From: Pseudoalteromonas sp. MEBiC 03607
GTDB taxonomy: Bacteria > Pseudomonadota > Gammaproteobacteria > Enterobacterales > Alteromonadaceae
Assembly (NCBI RefSeq): GCF_004792295.1
Contig: NZ_SRRY01000001.1
Location: 2,180,501-2,244,500, forward strand
Direction: 5' to 3'
DNA: 64,000 nucleotides
The notes under the pieces are model-generated. The model saw only the letters and a list, made by a program, of their open reading frames with translations. It did no database searches and was not told the origin of the DNA. A program made the translations under genes and the position numbers. Below, piece by piece: positions 37,019 through 47,326 of this stretch. How positions within the stretch are numbered: position 1 is the stretch's first letter; each line of letters starts with the position of its first letter.

Positions 37019-37987
37019 ATGTCAGAAAAAACCGGCTTACAAGTTTCGTTTGTTACCATCAGTGAAGACCATCTAGGTCAACGTATTGATAACTTTCTTA
37101 TTACCCACCTAAAAGGTGTGCCTAAAAGTGCAGTTTACAAAATCCTTCGTAAAGGCGAAGTGCGAGTAAATAAAAAACGCATAAAACCTGTTTACAAATT
37201 ACAACTTAACGATGTCGTTCGCATTCCGCCTATTAAAGTCGCTGAAAAGGAAGAGTTCGTTCCGAAGAAACTTGATAAAGTTAAACAACTTGAAGATGCG
37301 ATTTTGTTTGAAGACAAGTATTTAATGGTTATTAACAAACCTTCAGGAATGGCTGTTCACGGTGGCAGTGGCTTAAGCTATGGCTTAATCGAAGCACTAC
37401 GTGTGCTCCGTCCTGAAGAGCGCAGCTTAGAGCTTGTCCATCGATTAGACCGTGACACATCAGGCTGTTTACTTATCTCAAAACGTCGTTCAGTGCTTAC
37501 TGATTTACATAAGCAGTTGCGCGAAAAAACCATGGAAAAAAACTATTGGGCACTTGTTGATGGTCAATGGGATGCGAAAACTAAAAACGTCACCGAAGGG
37601 CTTCGTAAAAACACCTTAAAATCAGGTGAGCGAGTAGTGCGTGTAGATAATACTGAGGGTAAACCATCGCATACACGTTTTCGTGTCCTTGAGCGTTATG
37701 CTGAATGCTCATTAGTACAAGCATCGCCAGTTACTGGCCGTACACACCAAATTCGTGTGCATACACAATGCAAAGGCCACCCAATTGCGTGTGATGATAA
37801 ATACGGTGTGGCAGAGTTTGATCAGTACGTGAATAAGTTAACTGGATTGAATCGTTTATTCTTGCATGCCCATGATTTGCGTTTTATGCACCCTAAAAAT
37901 GAAACGACTATGCATGTTGAAGCGCCATTAGATAATACACTTCAAAACTGTATCAAAAAGCTACGTGCAGATAATGAACAAGTTTAA
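37019..37987 (+). CDS. rluC: 23S rRNA pseudouridine synthase RluC
   Basis: RluC makes pseudouridines 955, 2504 and 2580 of 23S rRNA. It has an N-terminal S4 RNA-binding domain (RIDNFLITHLKGVPKSAVYK in part) and the catalytic domain with HRLDRDTSGCLL (catalytic Asp) and TGRTHQIRVH. The position, divergent from rne, is conserved in gammaproteobacteria. The HAD gene begins 14 bp before its stop. Confidence 0.95.
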   Translation: MSEKTGLQVSFVTISEDHLGQRIDNFLITHLKGVPKSAVYKILRKGEVRVNKKRIKPVYKLQLNDVVRIPPIKVAEKEEFVPKKLDKVKQLEDAILFEDKYLMVINKPSGMAVHGGSGLSYGLIEALRVLRPEERSLELVHRLDRDTSGCLLISKRRSVLTDLHKQLREKTMEKNYWALVDGQWDAKTKNVTEGLRKNTLKSGERVVRVDNTEGKPSHTRFRVLERYAECSLVQASPVTGRTHQIRVHTQCKGHPIACDDKYGVAEFDQYVNKLTGLNRLFLHAHDLRFMHPKNETTMHVEAPLDNTLQNCIKKLRADNEQV

Positions 37988-38666
37988 GTTAGTTATTTTT
38001 GATTGGGATGGCACTGTAATGGACTCAGTGCCAAAAATCGTCAACTGTTTGCGTAATACGGCTCGTGAATTAGGAATTGATATTCCATCTGAACAGCAAG
38101 CCAAGGATGTTATCGGTTTGTCGCTGGCAAAAGCCGCTGAAGTGCTTTTTCCTGCCCATGCACATTTAAACGATGAGCTAGTGGCTGGTTATAAAGCGCA
38201 GTATCGTGAGTTAGATGTAACACCTACGCCGCTATTTGCAGATGTAGAAACTGTGCTAAAGCAGCTAAGCGAGGCTGGCATGCAACTCGCTGTGGCTACC
38301 GGTAAAGGGCGTGAAGGCATCGACAGATTACTTAATGAGTCAGGTCTTGGTCAGTACTTTGTAAATGTAAAATGCTCAGATGATGCTAAGTCGAAGCCAT
38401 CACCGGATATGCTTGAGCAAATTTTGCACGAGCAGGGCATAGCTAAACGTGATGCCGTAATGATTGGCGATAGCCAACTCGATATGGCAATGGCTAACGC
38501 TGCAGGTATTGCCTGTATTGGTGTTAGTTTTGGCGCTCATAGCCCGGCGCAGTTACAAAAACATACGCCGTTATGTGTTGTTGATTCATACCAACAACTA
38601 TTGCAGGTTTTAACTACGCCCCTTGCAGCGTCAACACATCAACACCAAACTCAGCCAGTAGTTTAG
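37974..38666 (+). CDS. HAD-superfamily phosphatase (Gph-like)
   Basis: This protein of about 230 residues has HAD motif I (FDWDGTVMDS with the nucleophile Asp), motif II (AVATGKGREGI), Lys (SKPSPDM) and motif IV (MIGDSQLDMAMA), and a phosphoglycolate phosphatase-like cap. The ATG at 37974 (MNKFKL) overlaps the rluC stop by 14 bp. It is probably a small-metabolite phosphatase; the substrate is not known. Confidence 0.88.
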   Translation: MNKFKLVIFDWDGTVMDSVPKIVNCLRNTARELGIDIPSEQQAKDVIGLSLAKAAEVLFPAHAHLNDELVAGYKAQYRELDVTPTPLFADVETVLKQLSEAGMQLAVATGKGREGIDRLLNESGLGQYFVNVKCSDDAKSKPSPDMLEQILHEQGIAKRDAVMIGDSQLDMAMANAAGIACIGVSFGAHSPAQLQKHTPLCVVDSYQQLLQVLTTPLAASTHQHQTQPVV

Positions 38667-39210
38667 TTAATGTGATCAGTGGCAGGCCTATAAGTGTATT
38701 TGGGTCATCGCCACTGAGTTTTTCAAATAGGCAAATACCTAACCCTTCACTTTTGAAGCTTCCAGCACAATTGTATGGTTGTTCAGCATCACAATAGGCA
38801 TTAATTTGCTCAAATGTGAGTGTTTTAAATGTCACATCAAAGGGCACTACGTTGGTAATTGCTTTACCACTTTTTATATCAAATACACTCAAACCCGTTA
38901 AAAATGTCACTGTATGGCCACTAAATGCCGATAGTTGCTTAATAGCATTCTCTTTAGTATGAGGCTTACCTAAAATTGTATTGCTGAATACCGCAACCTG
39001 ATCAGAGCCTATGACTAAACCTTCATCAAAATGCTTTATTGCTTCACGGGCTTTTTGTTCACTTAAACGCGCTACCAATTGCTCGGGTGTTTCAGCTTTA
39101 AAAGGGGTTTCGTCAATATCTGGAGAGAAACTTTCAAAAGGTAGATTGAATTTAGTTAATAATTGCTGTCTAAATGGTGAGCTTGACGCTAATATAAGTG
39201 TTGGTTTCAT
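38614..39210 (-). CDS. maf: Maf-like nucleotide pyrophosphatase YceF
   Basis: Maf proteins hydrolyse (modified) nucleoside triphosphates. LILASSSPFRQQLL is the signature start and LVIGSDQVAVF, SGHTVTFLTGL and the GSFKSEG segment follow. Length is 198 from ATG 39210, the family start. It overlaps the HAD gene tail-to-tail by 53 bp on the opposite strand. Its place before yceD, rpmF and plsX fits the YceF subfamily. Confidence 0.93.
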   Translation of the reverse strand: MKPTLILASSSPFRQQLLTKFNLPFESFSPDIDETPFKAETPEQLVARLSEQKAREAIKHFDEGLVIGSDQVAVFSNTILGKPHTKENAIKQLSAFSGHTVTFLTGLSVFDIKSGKAITNVVPFDVTFKTLTFEQINAYCDAEQPYNCAGSFKSEGLGICLFEKLSGDDPNTLIGLPLITLTKLLAEFGVDVLTLQGA

Positions 39211-39351
39211 AATAAATTCTGGATGAAAATTGTATTTTGCCAAGGATAAGCCACATTGAATCCGAAAACAAAGCAGAAGATCGTTAAAAACCGGCTAAAA
39301 ATGGTTTTTTACTTTGACTAACTTACTAACTATCTATATGATGCAGCCCCT

Positions 39352-39876
39352 ATGCAAAAGGTGAAAATTCCCATCACTCTTCATCCCAGCAAAGCAGCAC
39401 AACATCGTTTAACGTATGACGGTATTGTACCGCTTGAAAAACTTTCTCGTTTAGAGCAAGTTGTGCAGGAAGAAGCAGGTGAAATAGCGGTAAAGATTCA
39501 TTGCAAAATTGATGAGCAAGGTTTAGTGGTAATAAGTGGAAACTTATCAACACATGTAACTGTAACTTGTCAACGCTGCAATGGTGAATTAGGGTTGGAT
39601 TTGGAACAAGACTTTGTGTATTCGCCAGTTGGTTTGGATGCAGAGTCAGATCATCTACCTGCAGGTTACGATGAAGTAGAACTGGACGAAAACGGTGAAA
39701 TCAACGTATTTGAGTTAATCGAAGACGAATTGATTTTGGCTATTCCAATAGTGCCTACACACAACGAAACCTCGTGCAGTTATTCATCAGAGCCTGCCAG
39801 CTTTGGTAAATTAGCAGCAAAAGATGACAAACCAAATCCATTTGATATTTTGAAACAACTTAAGAAAGATTCTTAG
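39352..39876 (+). CDS. yceD: YceD/DUF177-family 23S rRNA accumulation protein
   Basis: This 174-residue protein has the DUF177 pattern with [20 protein letters not shown] (first Cys pair) and the acidic [15 protein letters not shown]. It is always just upstream of rpmF and helps 23S rRNA accumulation. rpmF begins 10 bp after it. Confidence 0.93.
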   Translation: MQKVKIPITLHPSKAAQHRLTYDGIVPLEKLSRLEQVVQEEAGEIAVKIHCKIDEQGLVVISGNLSTHVTVTCQRCNGELGLDLEQDFVYSPVGLDAESDHLPAGYDEVELDENGEINVFELIEDELILAIPIVPTHNETSCSYSSEPASFGKLAAKDDKPNPFDILKQLKKDS

Positions 39877-39886
39877 GAGAAGACTA

Positions 39887-40057
39887 ATGGCTGTACAAAA
39901 AAGCAAAAAGTCTCGTGCAAGACGCGGCATGCGCCGTTCACACGATGCGATCAGTGGTCCAACTTTAACTGTAGATCAAGTTTCTGGTGAGACTCACCGT
40001 CGTCACCACGTAACTGCTGACGGTTACTATAAAGGCGTTAAAGTAATTTCTAACTAA
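39887..40057 (+). CDS. rpmF: 50S ribosomal protein L32
   Basis: This 56-residue basic protein starts [20 protein letters not shown] and ends VKVISN. It matches L32 of gammaproteobacteria, without the zinc-binding cysteines. AGGAGA precedes the ATG. It is in the conserved yceD-rpmF-plsX order. Confidence 0.97.
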   Translation: MAVQKSKKSRARRGMRRSHDAISGPTLTVDQVSGETHRRHHVTADGYYKGVKVISN

Positions 40058-40068
40058 GAGATTGCTAT

Positions 40069-41097
40069 ATGCTGACCAATCTAACCATAGCGTTAGATAT
40101 GATGGGGGGCGATTACGGCCCCCGTTCATCTATCCCCGCTGCAGTAAACGCAGTTAATGCGAATACCAACTTAAGACTCATCTTATGTGGTAATCAGCAG
40201 GTTATTCTAAAAGAACTCGAAGCACTCGATTCTGTTTCACACCCTCGTTTAATTATTCGCCATTGTAGCGAAGTCGTTACTAATGCGTGTGAACCCGCTT
40301 TAGCAGTTCGTTCTAAAAAAGATTCTTCAATGCGAGTTGCCCTTGATTTAGTTAAATCGGGTGAAGCGCAAGCATGTGTAAGCTCTGGTAATACGGGCGC
40401 TTTATTTTTTATGGCGCATTATGTATTAAAGATGCTTCCAGGCGTAAAACGCCCTGCATTAATTTCTGCTGTTCCAACTGAACGTAAAAACCCTGTCTAT
40501 TTGTTAGATTTAGGTGCCAATGTGCATTGTGATGCACAAACACTTTATCAATTTGGCATCATGGGGTCTGTGGTAGCAGGGCAAGCTCTAGGTTGTGAAA
40601 ATCCTAGAGTTAGTTTATTGAATATTGGCTCTGAAGACATAAAAGGGCACGAAGGAATAAAACAGGCTGCACAGTTAATGCAGCAGTGTAAATATCTTAA
40701 TTACACAGGTTATAGTGAAGGTAGTGATATTTTCAGTGGCAAAGCCGATGTTATAGTTTGCGAAGGATTTGTAGGTAATGTGGCATTAAAAACCTGTGAG
40801 GGTATTGCCAAACTCATCATGCATAAACTCACCAAAGCCTTACACAAACATTTCTTATACAAGTGTTTAGCATTTTTATTACGTCCAGTGATAAAAAAAC
40901 TCTACAAGCGGGTGAACCCCGACCAGTATAACGGCGCAAGTCTGGTAGGATTGCGCGGTATTGTTGTTAAAAGCCATGGTAATGCCTCTGCGAAGGCGTT
41001 TCATGCTGCTATTGATGAAGCCGCGCGGGAAGTCGAACGCCAACTCCCTGAAAAAATCGCTGCGATTTTTGAGCAAACACATCCAACAACAAAGTAG
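40069..41097 (+). CDS. plsX: Phosphate acyltransferase PlsX
   Basis: PlsX turns acyl-ACP into acyl-phosphate for phospholipid synthesis. MMGGDYGP near the start, the [16 protein letters not shown] region and [19 protein letters not shown] [17 protein letters not shown] end are characteristic. The length of 342 is normal. It is followed 70 bp later by fabD; fabH, which lies between them in E. coli, is absent. Confidence 0.95.
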   Translation: MLTNLTIALDMMGGDYGPRSSIPAAVNAVNANTNLRLILCGNQQVILKELEALDSVSHPRLIIRHCSEVVTNACEPALAVRSKKDSSMRVALDLVKSGEAQACVSSGNTGALFFMAHYVLKMLPGVKRPALISAVPTERKNPVYLLDLGANVHCDAQTLYQFGIMGSVVAGQALGCENPRVSLLNIGSEDIKGHEGIKQAAQLMQQCKYLNYTGYSEGSDIFSGKADVIVCEGFVGNVALKTCEGIAKLIMHKLTKALHKHFLYKCLAFLLRPVIKKLYKRVNPDQYNGASLVGLRGIVVKSHGNASAKAFHAAIDEAAREVERQLPEKIAAIFEQTHPTTK

Positions 41098-41167
41098 TGC
41101 AGCATAGTTAAAACTTGTTATGCTGCCTACTGATGAATATTTTTTTGTTTAATTATAAGAGCAAAGT

Positions 41168-42094
41168 ATGGCACATAAAATTGCACTCGTATTTCCAGGT
41201 CAAGGCTCACAAGCTGTGGGCATGTTATCTGAACTATTAGCTGATTCACAAATTGCTAAAGCAACATTCGCCGAAGCATCTGAAGCACTTGGCTATGATC
41301 TCGCTGCACTTGTACTTAATGGTCCAGAAGAAGAATTAAATCAAACCCATCGTACACAACCAGCACTTCTTACTGCCAGTGTTGCTATTTACCGTCAATG
41401 GTTAGACGCAAACCCTGAAGCTGATGTTGTTATGGCCGGTCACAGTTTAGGCGAATATTCAGCACTTGTTTGTGCTGGCGTTGTAAGCTTAAGCGAAGCC
41501 GTTAAACTTGTTGAGAACCGTGGTTTATACATGCAAGAAGCAGTACCTGCGGGTGTTGGTTCTATGGCTGCAATCATCGGTTTAGGTGATGATGAAATTA
41601 AAGCTGCCTGTGAAGCGTCAGCAAATGGTGACGTTGTTTCACCAGTAAACTACAACTCTCCAGGTCAAGTTGTAATTGCAGGTCACAAAGCGGCGGTTGA
41701 GCGTGCATCAGAAGCATGTAAAGAAGCCGGCGCTAAACGTGCTTTACCACTTGCAGTTAGCGTACCGTCTCACTGTGAACTAATGAAACCAGCCGCTGAA
41801 AAATTAGCTGCTGATTTAGCTGCTTTAACATTTAATACGCCTAAGTGTGATGTAATCAACAACGTTGATGTAAAAGCTGAGCAATCAAGCGAAGCAATTA
41901 AAGATGCATTAGTACGTCAACTATACAGCCCAGTACGCTGGACTGAAACAGTACAAGCATTGGTTGCACAAGGTATTACACAAAGCTATGAGTTTGGCCC
42001 TGGTAAAGTTTTAACGGGTCTTGCGAAACGAATTGATAAAGCAATGGTATGCGCTGCGGTTAATACGCAAGCTACGATTGATGAAGCGAAATAA
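41168..42094 (+). CDS. fabD: Malonyl-CoA--ACP transacylase FabD
   Basis: FabD loads malonate onto ACP. The GHSLGEYSALV motif holds the nucleophile Ser and VSVPSHCELM the catalytic His. Length 308 is standard. It forms an operon with fabG 11 bp downstream. Confidence 0.96.
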   Translation: MAHKIALVFPGQGSQAVGMLSELLADSQIAKATFAEASEALGYDLAALVLNGPEEELNQTHRTQPALLTASVAIYRQWLDANPEADVVMAGHSLGEYSALVCAGVVSLSEAVKLVENRGLYMQEAVPAGVGSMAAIIGLGDDEIKAACEASANGDVVSPVNYNSPGQVVIAGHKAAVERASEACKEAGAKRALPLAVSVPSHCELMKPAAEKLAADLAALTFNTPKCDVINNVDVKAEQSSEAIKDALVRQLYSPVRWTETVQALVAQGITQSYEFGPGKVLTGLAKRIDKAMVCAAVNTQATIDEAK

Positions 42095-42105
42095 GTAGGA
42101 ATAGA

Positions 42106-42852
42106 ATGACAAATTTATTTTCTCTTGAGGGCAAGGTTGTCCTAATCACTGGTGCAAGCCGTGGTATTGGTAAAGCAATTGCAAACACGTTAGTTGCACA
42201 AGGTGCAAAAGTAGCGGGTACTGCAACAAGCGAATCAGGTGCTGCTAAAATCAGTGAATACTTAGGTGACAACGGTAAAGGTTATGCTCTTAACGTAACC
42301 GATCCTGAGTCGATTGAGGCAACACTTGCTGCAATTAAGGCTGATTTAGGTGATATTGACGTATTAGTTAACAATGCGGGTATCACCCGTGATAACTTAT
42401 TAATGCGTATGAAAGACGGTGAGTGGGATGACATCATCGACACTAACTTAAGCTCAATTTTCCGTTTATCAAAGGCTGTATTACGCCCTATGATGAAAAA
42501 GAAAAATGGCCGTATCATTAATATTGGTTCTGTAGTGGGCACTATGGGTAACGCGGGTCAGGCAAACTACGCCGCGGCGAAAGCGGGTGTTATTGGTTTT
42601 ACTAAGTCATTAGCACGCGAAGTTGCCTCACGTGGTATTACAGTTAATGTAGTAGCGCCTGGTTTTATCCAAACAGACATGACAGATGAGCTGACTGATG
42701 AGCAAAAAGCAGCTACGCTTGCAAATGTACCTGCTGGTCGTTTAGGTCAACCTGAAGAAATTGCTGCTGCAGTGTGTTATTTAGCATCTGACGCTGCTGC
42801 GTATGTATCAGGCGAAACATTGCACGTAAATGGCGCGATGTACATGGTTTAA
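42106..42852 (+). CDS. fabG: 3-oxoacyl-ACP reductase FabG
   Basis: This is a 248-residue short-chain dehydrogenase of fatty-acid elongation. It has TGASRGIG for NADPH binding, NNAGITRDNLLMRM, the catalytic Ser in IINIGSVVG, YAAAKAGVIGF (Tyr and Lys), and ends in the VNGAMYM typical of FabG. Confidence 0.96.
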   Translation: MTNLFSLEGKVVLITGASRGIGKAIANTLVAQGAKVAGTATSESGAAKISEYLGDNGKGYALNVTDPESIEATLAAIKADLGDIDVLVNNAGITRDNLLMRMKDGEWDDIIDTNLSSIFRLSKAVLRPMMKKKNGRIINIGSVVGTMGNAGQANYAAAKAGVIGFTKSLAREVASRGITVNVVAPGFIQTDMTDELTDEQKAATLANVPAGRLGQPEEIAAAVCYLASDAAAYVSGETLHVNGAMYMV

Positions 42853-43027
42853 TGAAAGTTGGCAAAAATTTGCTAACGAAAGATTATCGAAAATTGTTGA
42901 ATTTTTTGTGATCTTGCTTTAAACATACTTGAATTCGCTATGAAAATAAGCGATAAATGAACAAATACCAATCAAGAGGTTTGACCAGATAAGTAATTAT
43001 CAGCAAATCCTTGAATCACAGAATTAT

Positions 43028-43046
43028 GCGGCGTAAACTACGCCGC
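43028..43046. other. Perfect hairpin in the fabG-acpP gap
   Basis: GCGGCGTA-AAC-TACGCCGC is a perfect 8-bp stem with a 3-base loop, 45 bp before acpP. It has no T tract, so it could stabilise the abundant acpP mRNA or bind a protein. Function is not known. Confidence 0.55.
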
Positions 43047-43090
43047 AATCTGAAAATAACGCATTGGCGTTTTTAATAAAGGAAAGAAGA

Positions 43091-43327
43091 ATGAGCGACA
43101 TCCAAGAACGCGTAAAGAAAATTATCATTGAGCAACTAGGTGTTAAAGAAGAAGAAGTAAAACATGAAGCTTCTTTCGTTGACGACTTAGGTGCTGACTC
43201 ACTTGACACTGTAGAACTAGTAATGGCTCTTGAAGAAGAGTTCGACACTGAGATCCCAGACGAAGAAGCTGAAAAGATCACTACAGTTCAAGCTGCAATC
43301 GATTACGTTACAGCTCACGCTGAGTAA
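43091..43327 (+). CDS. acpP: Acyl carrier protein
   Basis: This 78-residue acidic protein has the phosphopantetheine Ser in [25 protein letters not shown] precedes the ATG at 43091; the longer frame starting at 43064 is not plausible because the family N-terminus is MSDIQERV. The gap to fabG (238 bp) suggests an own promoter. Confidence 0.97.
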   Translation: MSDIQERVKKIIIEQLGVKEEEVKHEASFVDDLGADSLDTVELVMALEEEFDTEIPDEEAEKITTVQAAIDYVTAHAE

Positions 43328-43347
43328 TTTTACGCATTTTGATTTTT

Positions 43348-43370
43348 AAGGGCAGCGTTTAGCTGCCCTT
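43348..43370 (+). terminator. Hairpin after acpP, weak terminator
   Basis: A 9-bp stem AAGGGCAGC / GCTGCCCTT with a 5-base loop follows acpP by 20 bp. The T tail is short, so termination may be partial. Confidence 0.55.
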
Positions 43371-43598
43371 AGTCTATCTATAGAATGATACTAATTATTA
43401 CCAATTAGCAGTAAAAATTGCTAATTATGAAGGTGAAGCCTAGCAACAATGTAGTGGAAGTTTCTGATTCAAAATCACTAACAATGAAGCTTTTGCCATA
43501 TTACTAATTTAGCTTTTTCTTCAAATGACGCGATATAACGTTATTGGTATAATTTGGTTTACACCTACCTAAAATAATTTCCTTATTGGAGGCAACCC

Positions 43599-44837
43599 GT
43601 GGCTAAACGTCGAGTCGTCGTAACTGGCTTAGGAATGTTGACACCGCTAGGTAATGATGTTGAATCTACTTGGCAAGGTTTGTTAAACGGTAAAAGTGGT
43701 ATTCAAACTATCACACATTTCGATACCTCAAGTTTCGGCACCAAATTCGCAGGTTTGCTGAATGACTTTGATGCATCAGCTTACATGTCACCGAAAGATG
43801 CAAAGAAAATGGATTTGTTTATCCAATATGGCATTGCAGCGGGTGTACAAGCACTACAAGATTCTGGTCTAGAGATCACTGAACAAAACGCCACGCGCGT
43901 TGGTGTTGCAGTGGGTTCTGGCATTGGTGGTTTGACGTTAATCGAAGAAAACCACATTAAACTACTAAATAGTGGTCCGCGTAAGCTTTCACCATTTTAT
44001 GTGCCTTCGACTATTATCAATATGATCTCGGGCCATTTATCGATTATGCATGGTTTACGTGGTCCAAACATTTCAATTGTTACGGCATGTACAACAGGCT
44101 TACATAACATTGGTCATGCTGCGCGTATGATTGCATACGGTGATGCAGACGCAATGGTAGCCGGTGGTGCAGAAAAAGCCTCTACACCAATTGGTATGGG
44201 TGGTTTTAATGCGGCACGTGCACTATCAACACGTAACGACGATCCACAAGCAGCATCACGCCCTTGGGATAAAGACCGTGACGGTTTTGTTCTTGCTGAT
44301 GGTGCCGGTGTTATCGTACTTGAAGAATATGAGCATGCAAAAGCACGTGGTGCGAAAATCTACGCTGAACTGGTAGGTTTTGGTATGAGTGGTGATGCAT
44401 ATCACATGACTTCTCCACCTGAAGACGGTGCAGGCGCAGCACTGGCAATGGAAAATGCATTAAACGATGCACAAGTTAATGCAGACCAAGTTGGTTACAT
44501 TAATGCTCACGGTACATCGACTAATGCAGGCGATAAAGCCGAAACATCAGCCGTTAAAACTATTTTTGGTGATGCAGCGAAAGATGTGATGGTAAGTTCA
44601 TCTAAATCAATGATGGGCCACTTGTTAGGTGCAGCAGGCTCAGTAGAGTCAATTATTACTATCTTGTCACTTGTTGACCAGAAAGTAAGCCCTACAATTA
44701 ACCTTGATAACCCTGATGAAGGTTGTGATTTAGATTATGTACCGCACACTGCACGTGACGCTAAATTGGATTACGCACTATGTAATTCATTTGGTTTTGG
44801 TGGTACTAATGGCTCGTTGCTGTTTAAAAAGGTATAA
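43599..44837 (+). CDS. fabF: 3-oxoacyl-ACP synthase II FabF
   Basis: FabF elongates acyl-ACP. The Cys in [12 protein letters not shown], His in NAHGTST and His in GHLLGAAGS form the active site. Length 412 is standard. The GTG start is preceded by TTGGAGGC. A TATAAT (43548-43553) in the 228-bp gap may be a promoter. Confidence 0.96.
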   Translation: MAKRRVVVTGLGMLTPLGNDVESTWQGLLNGKSGIQTITHFDTSSFGTKFAGLLNDFDASAYMSPKDAKKMDLFIQYGIAAGVQALQDSGLEITEQNATRVGVAVGSGIGGLTLIEENHIKLLNSGPRKLSPFYVPSTIINMISGHLSIMHGLRGPNISIVTACTTGLHNIGHAARMIAYGDADAMVAGGAEKASTPIGMGGFNAARALSTRNDDPQAASRPWDKDRDGFVLADGAGVIVLEEYEHAKARGAKIYAELVGFGMSGDAYHMTSPPEDGAGAALAMENALNDAQVNADQVGYINAHGTSTNAGDKAETSAVKTIFGDAAKDVMVSSSKSMMGHLLGAAGSVESIITILSLVDQKVSPTINLDNPDEGCDLDYVPHTARDAKLDYALCNSFGFGGTNGSLLFKKV

Positions 44838-44864
44838 TTCTTTTTAACAACGGACTAAAAGAAG

Positions 44865-44891
44865 AGCCCAGTTGTTTAACTGGGCTTTTTT
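44865..44891 (+). terminator. Terminator-type hairpin ending next to the pabC start
   Basis: The stem AGCCCAGTT / AACTGGGCT with four-base loop is followed by six T's and then, two bases later, by the pabC ATG. It would end fabF transcription, yet pabC lacks any other leader. Confidence 0.8.
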
Positions 44892-44893
44892 GT

Positions 44894-45706
44894 ATGAGTA
44901 AATTAAAACAAACAATAAAAATAATCACACCAGACACCACAATAAGCACACAAGATCGTGGCTTAAATTACGGTGATGGCTTTTTCACGACTGCCTCAGT
45001 GGTGGACTCAGAGGTTGAACACTGGGATTTACATAAAGCGCGTTTAGAAGAATGCGCGCAAAGGCTATTTTTCCCCGAATTAGATTTAAGCGCAATTGAG
45101 TGTGAAGTTAACCAAGCAATTAGTGATACACAAACGGGTATTTTAAAAATAGTCGTCACTCGTGGCGCAGGTGGTCGTGGTTATGGTTTACCAGATACAC
45201 CCAATATCCAAATTCTTATCACTGTATTACCTGCGGTTTCACACTATCAATCCTGGCAACAGCAGGGTGTTAAATTAGCAATAAGTGACGTGAGACTTGC
45301 ATACCAACCGTTACTTGCTGGACTAAAAACCCTAAATCGTTTAGAGCAAGTACTTATAAAAAAGCACATGCATACTGTTGAGTGTGATGACGTTGTGGTG
45401 CTTGACTATAAAAATAATGTGATTGAGTGCTCAGCTGCAAATATATTCGCCATTAAAAACGGTAATATCGTTTCACCCAAGTTAGATGGCTGCGGTATTA
45501 CAGGGGTTTATCTAAACGCTTTATGTGGTAAGTTAGCCATTGAGTTTAAAGCAATCCAACTGGATGAGTTGCTAGCTATGGATGCCGTATTTATGTGCAA
45601 CAGTTTAATGGGTGTGGTTCCGGTTACAAGCATTGCTGATACACAGTTTGATATTGTACGCAGTAACGCGCTATTAGCGGCGCAGTTTGCCAAGGAGAAT
45701 ACGTGA
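44894..45706 (+). CDS. pabC: Aminodeoxychorismate lyase PabC
   Basis: PabC releases pyruvate from 4-amino-4-deoxychorismate to give p-aminobenzoate for folate. The 270-residue PLP fold-type IV protein has QDRGLNYGDGFFTT, TRGAGGRGYG and LAGLKTLNRLEQVL with the PLP Lys nearby. It overlaps mltG (GTGA). The start has no ribosome-binding site, only the terminator stem, so it may depend on read-through from fabF. Confidence 0.93.
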   Translation: MSKLKQTIKIITPDTTISTQDRGLNYGDGFFTTASVVDSEVEHWDLHKARLEECAQRLFFPELDLSAIECEVNQAISDTQTGILKIVVTRGAGGRGYGLPDTPNIQILITVLPAVSHYQSWQQQGVKLAISDVRLAYQPLLAGLKTLNRLEQVLIKKHMHTVECDDVVVLDYKNNVIECSAANIFAIKNGNIVSPKLDGCGITGVYLNALCGKLAIEFKAIQLDELLAMDAVFMCNSLMGVVPVTSIADTQFDIVRSNALLAAQFAKENT

Positions 45707-46680
45707 TAAAAGTCATTGTTAGCGTGCTGTTATTAGCATTGCTATGTTGTGGTATTGGCTATCAACAGCTTCAATCAGCACTAAAAATGCCGTTAAAAGT
45801 TGAAAACAGTACTTTATTCAAAGTAGAGCGCGGCACTGGCTTTAATCAACTCTGCCAAGCATGGCAAGCAAAACAATGGGTTGATAGCTGCTTTAAATTT
45901 CAGGTACTCGCTAAATTAGATCCGACTCTTACTGATTTAAAAGCGGGTCTGTATGAACTTGATACAAGCGCTGTGATTGATAATATTCGCCGTATCAATG
46001 AAGGTGCACAAGTAAGCTTTAGTTTCACTATTATTGAAGGGCAACCTCTTCGTGAAGTGGTGGCAAACATAGCAAAACAAGCTCATTTAACTCAAGATTT
46101 AGATCCAGAAAATTTAGCGACTCAGATAAGTAGCACGCAAGAAAATTTAGAAGGCTGGTTGTTCCCAGACACCTATCATTACCATAGTGAAGATAGCGCC
46201 AGTGGCTTATTAAAACGCGCATACAGCAAAATGCAGCAAGAATTAGAGGCTGCATGGCAAAAAAGAGCGCCAGATTTAGTTTTAAACTCACCCTATGAAG
46301 CTTTAATTCTTGCGTCGATTATTGAAAAAGAAACCGGCCTTGCTTCTGAGCGACCATTAATTTCGGCGGTATTTACTAATCGTTTAAAAACCAATATGCG
46401 TTTGCAAACCGATCCGACAGTTATCTATGGTATAGGTGCGGATTTTGATGGTGATATTAAGCGCAAAGATTTAACAACGTATACACCGTATAATACATAT
46501 AAAATAAAAGGCTTACCGCCAACACCAATAGCCATGCCATCGAAAGCAGCGCTACTTGCGGCAGTTAATCCGCCTGAGTCTGAGTACGTGTATTTTGTCT
46601 CGAAGGGAGATGGCAGCCATCAATTTTCGAAAACGTTACAAGAACATAATCGCGCAGTTAAACAGTATCAATTGAATTAA
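45703..46680 (+). CDS. mltG: Endolytic murein transglycosylase MltG (YceG)
   Basis: MltG ends peptidoglycan glycan strands. It has one N-terminal membrane helix and the YceG domain, with catalytic Glu in ASIIEKETGLASERP and the terminal TYNTYKIKGLPPTPI-type motif (TPYNTYKIKGLPPTPI). The GTG start overlaps the pabC stop and follows AAGGAGA. Length 325 is typical. Confidence 0.94.
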   Translation: MIKVIVSVLLLALLCCGIGYQQLQSALKMPLKVENSTLFKVERGTGFNQLCQAWQAKQWVDSCFKFQVLAKLDPTLTDLKAGLYELDTSAVIDNIRRINEGAQVSFSFTIIEGQPLREVVANIAKQAHLTQDLDPENLATQISSTQENLEGWLFPDTYHYHSEDSASGLLKRAYSKMQQELEAAWQKRAPDLVLNSPYEALILASIIEKETGLASERPLISAVFTNRLKTNMRLQTDPTVIYGIGADFDGDIKRKDLTTYTPYNTYKIKGLPPTPIAMPSKAALLAAVNPPESEYVYFVSKGDGSHQFSKTLQEHNRAVKQYQLN

Positions 46681-46698
46681 CAACCAGAATAGAGTCAT

Positions 46699-47325
46699 AT
46701 GACAGCGAAATTTATAGTGATTGAAGGCCTTGAAGGGGCTGGAAAATCAACGGCAATTGCCGTGTGCCAAGCTTATTTAGAAAATAAGCAGATCGAATTT
46801 ATCAATGTACGTGAGCCAGGTGGAACACCCATGGCAGAAGAACTACGTAGTATCGTAAAACAGGCTCATCAAGAAACAGTCACTTCTGAAACTGAGCTGT
46901 TAATTATGTATGCGGCACGTTCGCAATTGGTTGCTAATGTCATTGAACCAGCACTTAAAAAGGGCACTTGGGTGTTAGGTGATCGTCATGATCTCTCATC
47001 GCAAGCGTATCAAGGGGGTGGTCGTGGGATTGCACAAGAGCAACTTTCTTTTTTAGCTGATATGGTGCTAAAGGGTTTAAAACCAGACTTAACGATATAT
47101 TTAGATATTGAACCTGCAGTGGGTCTTGAACGTGCAAAAGGACGTGGTGAACTAGACCGTATAGAGCAAGAAGCTTTAGGCTTTTTTGAGCGCACTCGAG
47201 AACGTTATCTTGAAATTGCAAGCACTGACAACAGCATCAAAACAGTAGATGCTAATCAAACCATGCCTGCAGTGCATGCAGCTATTACCAGTGTGCTTGA
47301 TGAATTCTTCAAAGGTGTGAATTAG
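46699..47325 (+). CDS. tmk: Thymidylate kinase
   Basis: Tmk phosphorylates dTMP. The P-loop [10 protein letters not shown], the DR segment ([17 protein letters not shown]) and the LID region with [15 protein letters not shown] are visible. Length 208. It is followed by holB 1 bp later. Confidence 0.95.
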   Translation: MTAKFIVIEGLEGAGKSTAIAVCQAYLENKQIEFINVREPGGTPMAEELRSIVKQAHQETVTSETELLIMYAARSQLVANVIEPALKKGTWVLGDRHDLSSQAYQGGGRGIAQEQLSFLADMVLKGLKPDLTIYLDIEPAVGLERAKGRGELDRIEQEALGFFERTRERYLEIASTDNSIKTVDANQTMPAVHAAITSVLDEFFKGVN

Positions 47326-47326
47326 C

